Assembly: GCA_049314535.1 (NCBI GenBank)
Contig: JBMOEX010000051.1
Location: forward strand, 1 to 15,747
Source: LMEP-6097 sp049314535
GTDB taxonomy: Bacteria; Cyanobacteriota; Vampirovibrionia; LMEP-6097
Reading direction: 5' to 3'
DNA: 15,747 nucleotides
The translations under genes and the position numbers were made by a program. The first letter of the stretch is position 1. Every line of letters begins with the position of its first letter. Positions 14,026 to 15,747 of this stretch are shown piece by piece. The notes under the pieces are model-generated. The model worked only from the letters and a program-made list of their open reading frames with translations. It was not told the DNA's origin and searched no databases.

Positions 14026-15423
14026 ATGCTTTTAGAGGAATTGAGCGAAGAACAAAAAAAAGCTGTTACGCAGCCTGGGAATGTCTTATTAACTGCCTGC
14101 CCTGGTTCTGGTAAAACGCGGGTGATAGTTTATAAACTTGCTTATGTGCTAGCAAACGAGGAAATTGGAGTTTGCGAGCAGTCTCATAAGATGGTTCTTG
14201 CTTTGACCTTTACAGTACGAGCTGCTGAAGAGATGGGGAAACGCCTCTCTGCTATGGATATAGATACTAGTAGGATTTGGGCTGGTACTATACATGCTTT
14301 TTGTTTAAAGTGGATATTTGAGCCTTATCATCAGCAGCTTTCAGAGTTGAAAGCTGGTTTTAAAATCGCGGATGAGGATTTCTGTAAAGATCTAGTCACG
14401 AGGCTTAAGGAAAAATATCGTATTAACCCAGCAGAAGCAATTAATTTAAAGTTTGATAGATTTGGGCAGCCTCTAGAAAAGGGTTCTAAGTTTACTGATA
14501 TTTTAAGCGAATATCATAAGACTTTAAAACAGAAGAATTTAATAGACTTTGATCTTCTACTTTTTTATTCTTATAGAATCCTTTTACAGTCTAAAGAACT
14601 TACTTTAAAACTTGCAGGTATTTTTGAACTGATCTGTGTAGATGAATATCAAGATACGCAGGATCTACAGTACGCGATTATCTCACTGTTAGTAAAAGCT
14701 AATCCCAGTAAAACTTCTGTATTCTTCGTAGGTGACGTGGATCAGGCTATTTATAAGTCACTAGGTGGTATCGCTAAAACCCATTCTGAGATTAGAGGTG
14801 AGCTTGGTGGCATGCCGCTTAAGGCGTTAAATTTAAGTGCGAATTACAGATCTAGTCAGAGAATTATAGATTTTTATATGAATTTTCAGCAGCAGAATAT
14901 AAAAATTAAAGGGCTCGGTAAGTACGCTAAGGAAAAGGCTTTAGTTAGCTTGAATAGAGATATCCATCATGCTGACATAGTTCCAGAGATAGTACGTTTA
15001 ATTAAATTAAGTCTATCTAAAGGCATTCCTGAAAATGAGATCTGTGTTTTAGTGCCGCAGTGGTGGCTGGTTACCTCTATCTCTAAACAGCTAATGAAAT
15101 TACTCCCTGAATGCCACTTCTCTAGCTCGATTGCAAGGAAAACTGCTTCAAGTATTATAGTAAACACTTGCATGGGGGTTAAAGGTGAAGAGTTTGAAAC
15201 AGTAATCGCCTACGGGCTTTTAAGAGGTTATGTGCCGCATTGGTCAGCGATTATTTCTGGTGATGAGAGGGAGACTTCGCAGAGACTGCTTTATGTGATA
15301 GCTTCACGTGCGAAATTAAATTTACATTTAATCGCAGAGCGCGGGCGGGTGACTAATAATGGGAAGCCTTATGAGATTAATCAGGAGTTGGATGAGGTGG
15401 GGTTTACCTATGATTTGGTTTGA
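14026..15423 (+). CDS. compact UvrD/PcrA-type superfamily 1 helicase
   Basis: 465 residues, an ATP-driven 3'-5' DNA helicase/translocase of superfamily 1. Motifs in order: Q motif LSEEQKKAV (6-14), Walker A ACPGSGKT (24-31), TFTVRAAEEM (motif Ia region, 61-70), TIHAF (88-92), Walker B VDEYQDTQ (205-212), GDVDQAIYKSLGG (236-248, motif III, usually GDxxQSIYxxRGA), NYRS (273-276, motif IV), GVKGEEFETVIA (384-394, motif V) and SQRLLYVIASRAK (418-430, motif VI). All core motifs are present, so it is probably functional, but UvrD and PcrA have 650-750 residues: the 1B and 2B insertions and the C-terminal tail are greatly reduced. Role in repair or recombination is likely; no specific subfamily symbol is justified. 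The TGA stop sits inside the first arm of a large palindromic terminator. A single -10 box next to the ATG suggests a leaderless message. Confidence 0.9.
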   Translation: MLLEELSEEQKKAVTQPGNVLLTACPGSGKTRVIVYKLAYVLANEEIGVCEQSHKMVLALTFTVRAAEEMGKRLSAMDIDTSRIWAGTIHAFCLKWIFEPYHQQLSELKAGFKIADEDFCKDLVTRLKEKYRINPAEAINLKFDRFGQPLEKGSKFTDILSEYHKTLKQKNLIDFDLLLFYSYRILLQSKELTLKLAGIFELICVDEYQDTQDLQYAIISLLVKANPSKTSVFFVGDVDQAIYKSLGGIAKTHSEIRGELGGMPLKALNLSANYRSSQRIIDFYMNFQQQNIKIKGLGKYAKEKALVSLNRDIHHADIVPEIVRLIKLSLSKGIPENEICVLVPQWWLVTSISKQLMKLLPECHFSSSIARKTASSIIVNTCMGVKGEEFETVIAYGLLRGYVPHWSAIISGDERETSQRLLYVIASRAKLNLHLIAERGRVTNNGKPYEINQELDEVGFTYDLV

Positions 15424-15513
15424 CTTTGCCCTAAGCACTTGCCTTCGCTACGCCCCACGCGTAGCGTGGGTCCCCAAGCTCGCTCTTGCAAGTGCTTAGG
15501 GCAAAGTCTTTTT
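15422..15513 (+). terminator. large nested palindromic terminator after helicase
   Basis: Perfect 21-bp inverted arms at 15422-15442 and 15488-15508, followed by TTTTT (15509-15513): an intrinsic terminator for plus-strand transcription. Between the arms are two mutually exclusive hairpins: CGCTACGC (15446-15453) with GCGTAGCG (15459-15466), and CCCACGC (15454-15460) with GCGTGGG (15464-15470). The arm begins at the second base of the helicase stop codon. Such length, GC content above the surroundings and nesting are more like a dispersed palindromic element than an ordinary terminator. Confidence 0.8.
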
Positions 15514-15533
15514 ATGGGGAGGGAGGATTGATA

Positions 15534-15578
15534 ATGATATTCTGGAATAAGATTTGTTTGTGGAGAAAGATAAAGTGA
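15534..15578 (+). CDS. putative 14-codon leader ORF ahead of SIR2-like gene
   Basis: ATG at 15534 preceded at 7 nt by GGAGG (15522-15526) opens a 14-residue frame (MIFWNKICLWRKIK) ending in TGA at 15576-15578. That stop overlaps the GTG at 15575, the preferred start of the next gene, as in translationally coupled pairs. It may be a leader peptide or a coupling device; it may also be chance. Confidence 0.3.
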   Translation: MIFWNKICLWRKIK

Positions 15579-15747
15579 AGGAAATTAGTATTCTGCTTGG
15601 TGCAGGGTTTTCAAAGTCTTTGGCTGGATTGCCTTTGGCACGAGAGCTCTCTTCTGATGTTTTAAAAGCCTTTAAGAATGATTCTAGGCTTAAACTCACA
15701 TTCCGCACCCTTCCTTTAGAATCATCAAAAAGCTTTCTATGAATGGC
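15575..15747 (+). pseudogene. SIR2-like NAD-binding protein, N-terminus only
   Basis: From the GTG at 15575, which has GGAG 9 nt upstream (15562-15565) and overlaps the leader-ORF stop, the frame reads KEISILLGAGFSKSLAGLPL. This is the start of a SIR2-type Rossmann domain: GAGFS with AGLP following is the NAD-binding signature of SIR2 proteins, including those in several anti-phage NADase systems. Starts at TTG 15554 or GTG 15560 are possible but less well placed. After about 55 codons the frame stops (TGA 15740-15742), far short of any SIR2 protein (usually over 200 residues). A 9-bp inverted repeat at 15678-15686 and 15717-15725 lies where the homology fades, and another frame stays open to the window edge. 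Frame loss through a palindromic insertion or an indel is likely, but the rest of the gene is out of view. Confidence 0.55.
15678..15725. repeat. inverted repeat inside the SIR2-like fragment
   Basis: ATGATTCTA (15678-15686) is exactly complementary to TAGAATCAT (15717-15725) with 30 nt between. Looser complementarity continues outward (AAAGCCTTTAAG side against CAAAAAGCTTT side). It coincides with the end of the SIR2-like homology and the loss of frame. Confidence 0.5.

Noticed and set aside
14967..15173. 68-codon minus-strand open frame
   Set aside because: Antisense to the helicase between motifs IV and V; no support.
15496..15708. 70-codon minus-strand open frame
   Set aside because: It runs through the terminator arm and antisense to the SIR2-like start, which has a clear motif.

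Overview
This is a low-GC bacterial window of mostly core genes with tight spacing, plus islands of unrecognised or decaying genes. The left edge holds the N-terminal end of a flagellin, so the organism was probably motile. A fused AccD-AccA carboxyltransferase, diaminopimelate-pathway genes (dapF, dapB), an FtsQ/DivIB-like protein and an ATP-type pfkA point to a free-living or facultative bacterium with a peptidoglycan wall. A deep non-photosynthetic cyanobacterial relative (Melainabacteria/Vampirovibrionia type) is my best guess, but this is an inference with low confidence; no rRNA or other phylogenetic marker is in the window.

Layout. 1-378 (-): flagellin N-terminus, cut by the window edge. 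499-1613 (+): a BCP-type peroxiredoxin followed 2 bp later by a small protein with two LuxR-like helix-turn-helix repeats. 1772-3457 (+) and 3480-4682 (-): two convergent, unrecognised proteins; the first ends in a 39-bp tandem repeat array. 4942-5609 (-): decayed remnant of a DUF4143 ATPase. 5700-8978 (+): accDA, a membrane-anchored protein with a calcium-loop-like motif, and an SDR oxidoreductase, probably one fatty-acid-related operon. 9059-10657 (+): a full DUF4143 AAA ATPase whose C-terminal nuclease-like core is split by an in-frame inserted repeat element of about 246 bp. 13982-10654 (-): a tightly overlapping operon dapF - ftsQ-like - dapB - pfkA (wall precursor synthesis, division, glycolysis). 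14026-15423 (+): a compact UvrD-type helicase ending inside a large palindromic terminator. 15534-15747 (+): a short leader ORF overlapping the start of a SIR2-like gene that meets a stop after about 55 codons.

Two general patterns stand out. First, five genes or operons (bcp, accDA, the ATPase, dapF, helicase) have a good -10 box only 6-11 nt before the start codon, and four of the five have no usable Shine-Dalgarno. This suggests leaderless transcripts. The flagellin and the two unknown proteins instead have strong Shine-Dalgarno sequences. Second, palindromic repeat elements appear three times (10198-10444, 15422-15508, 15678-15725), in or touching coding sequence. The most unusual single feature is the in-frame, inverted-repeat-bearing insertion inside the ATPase gene, which resembles in behaviour the protein-coding palindromic elements known from Rickettsia.
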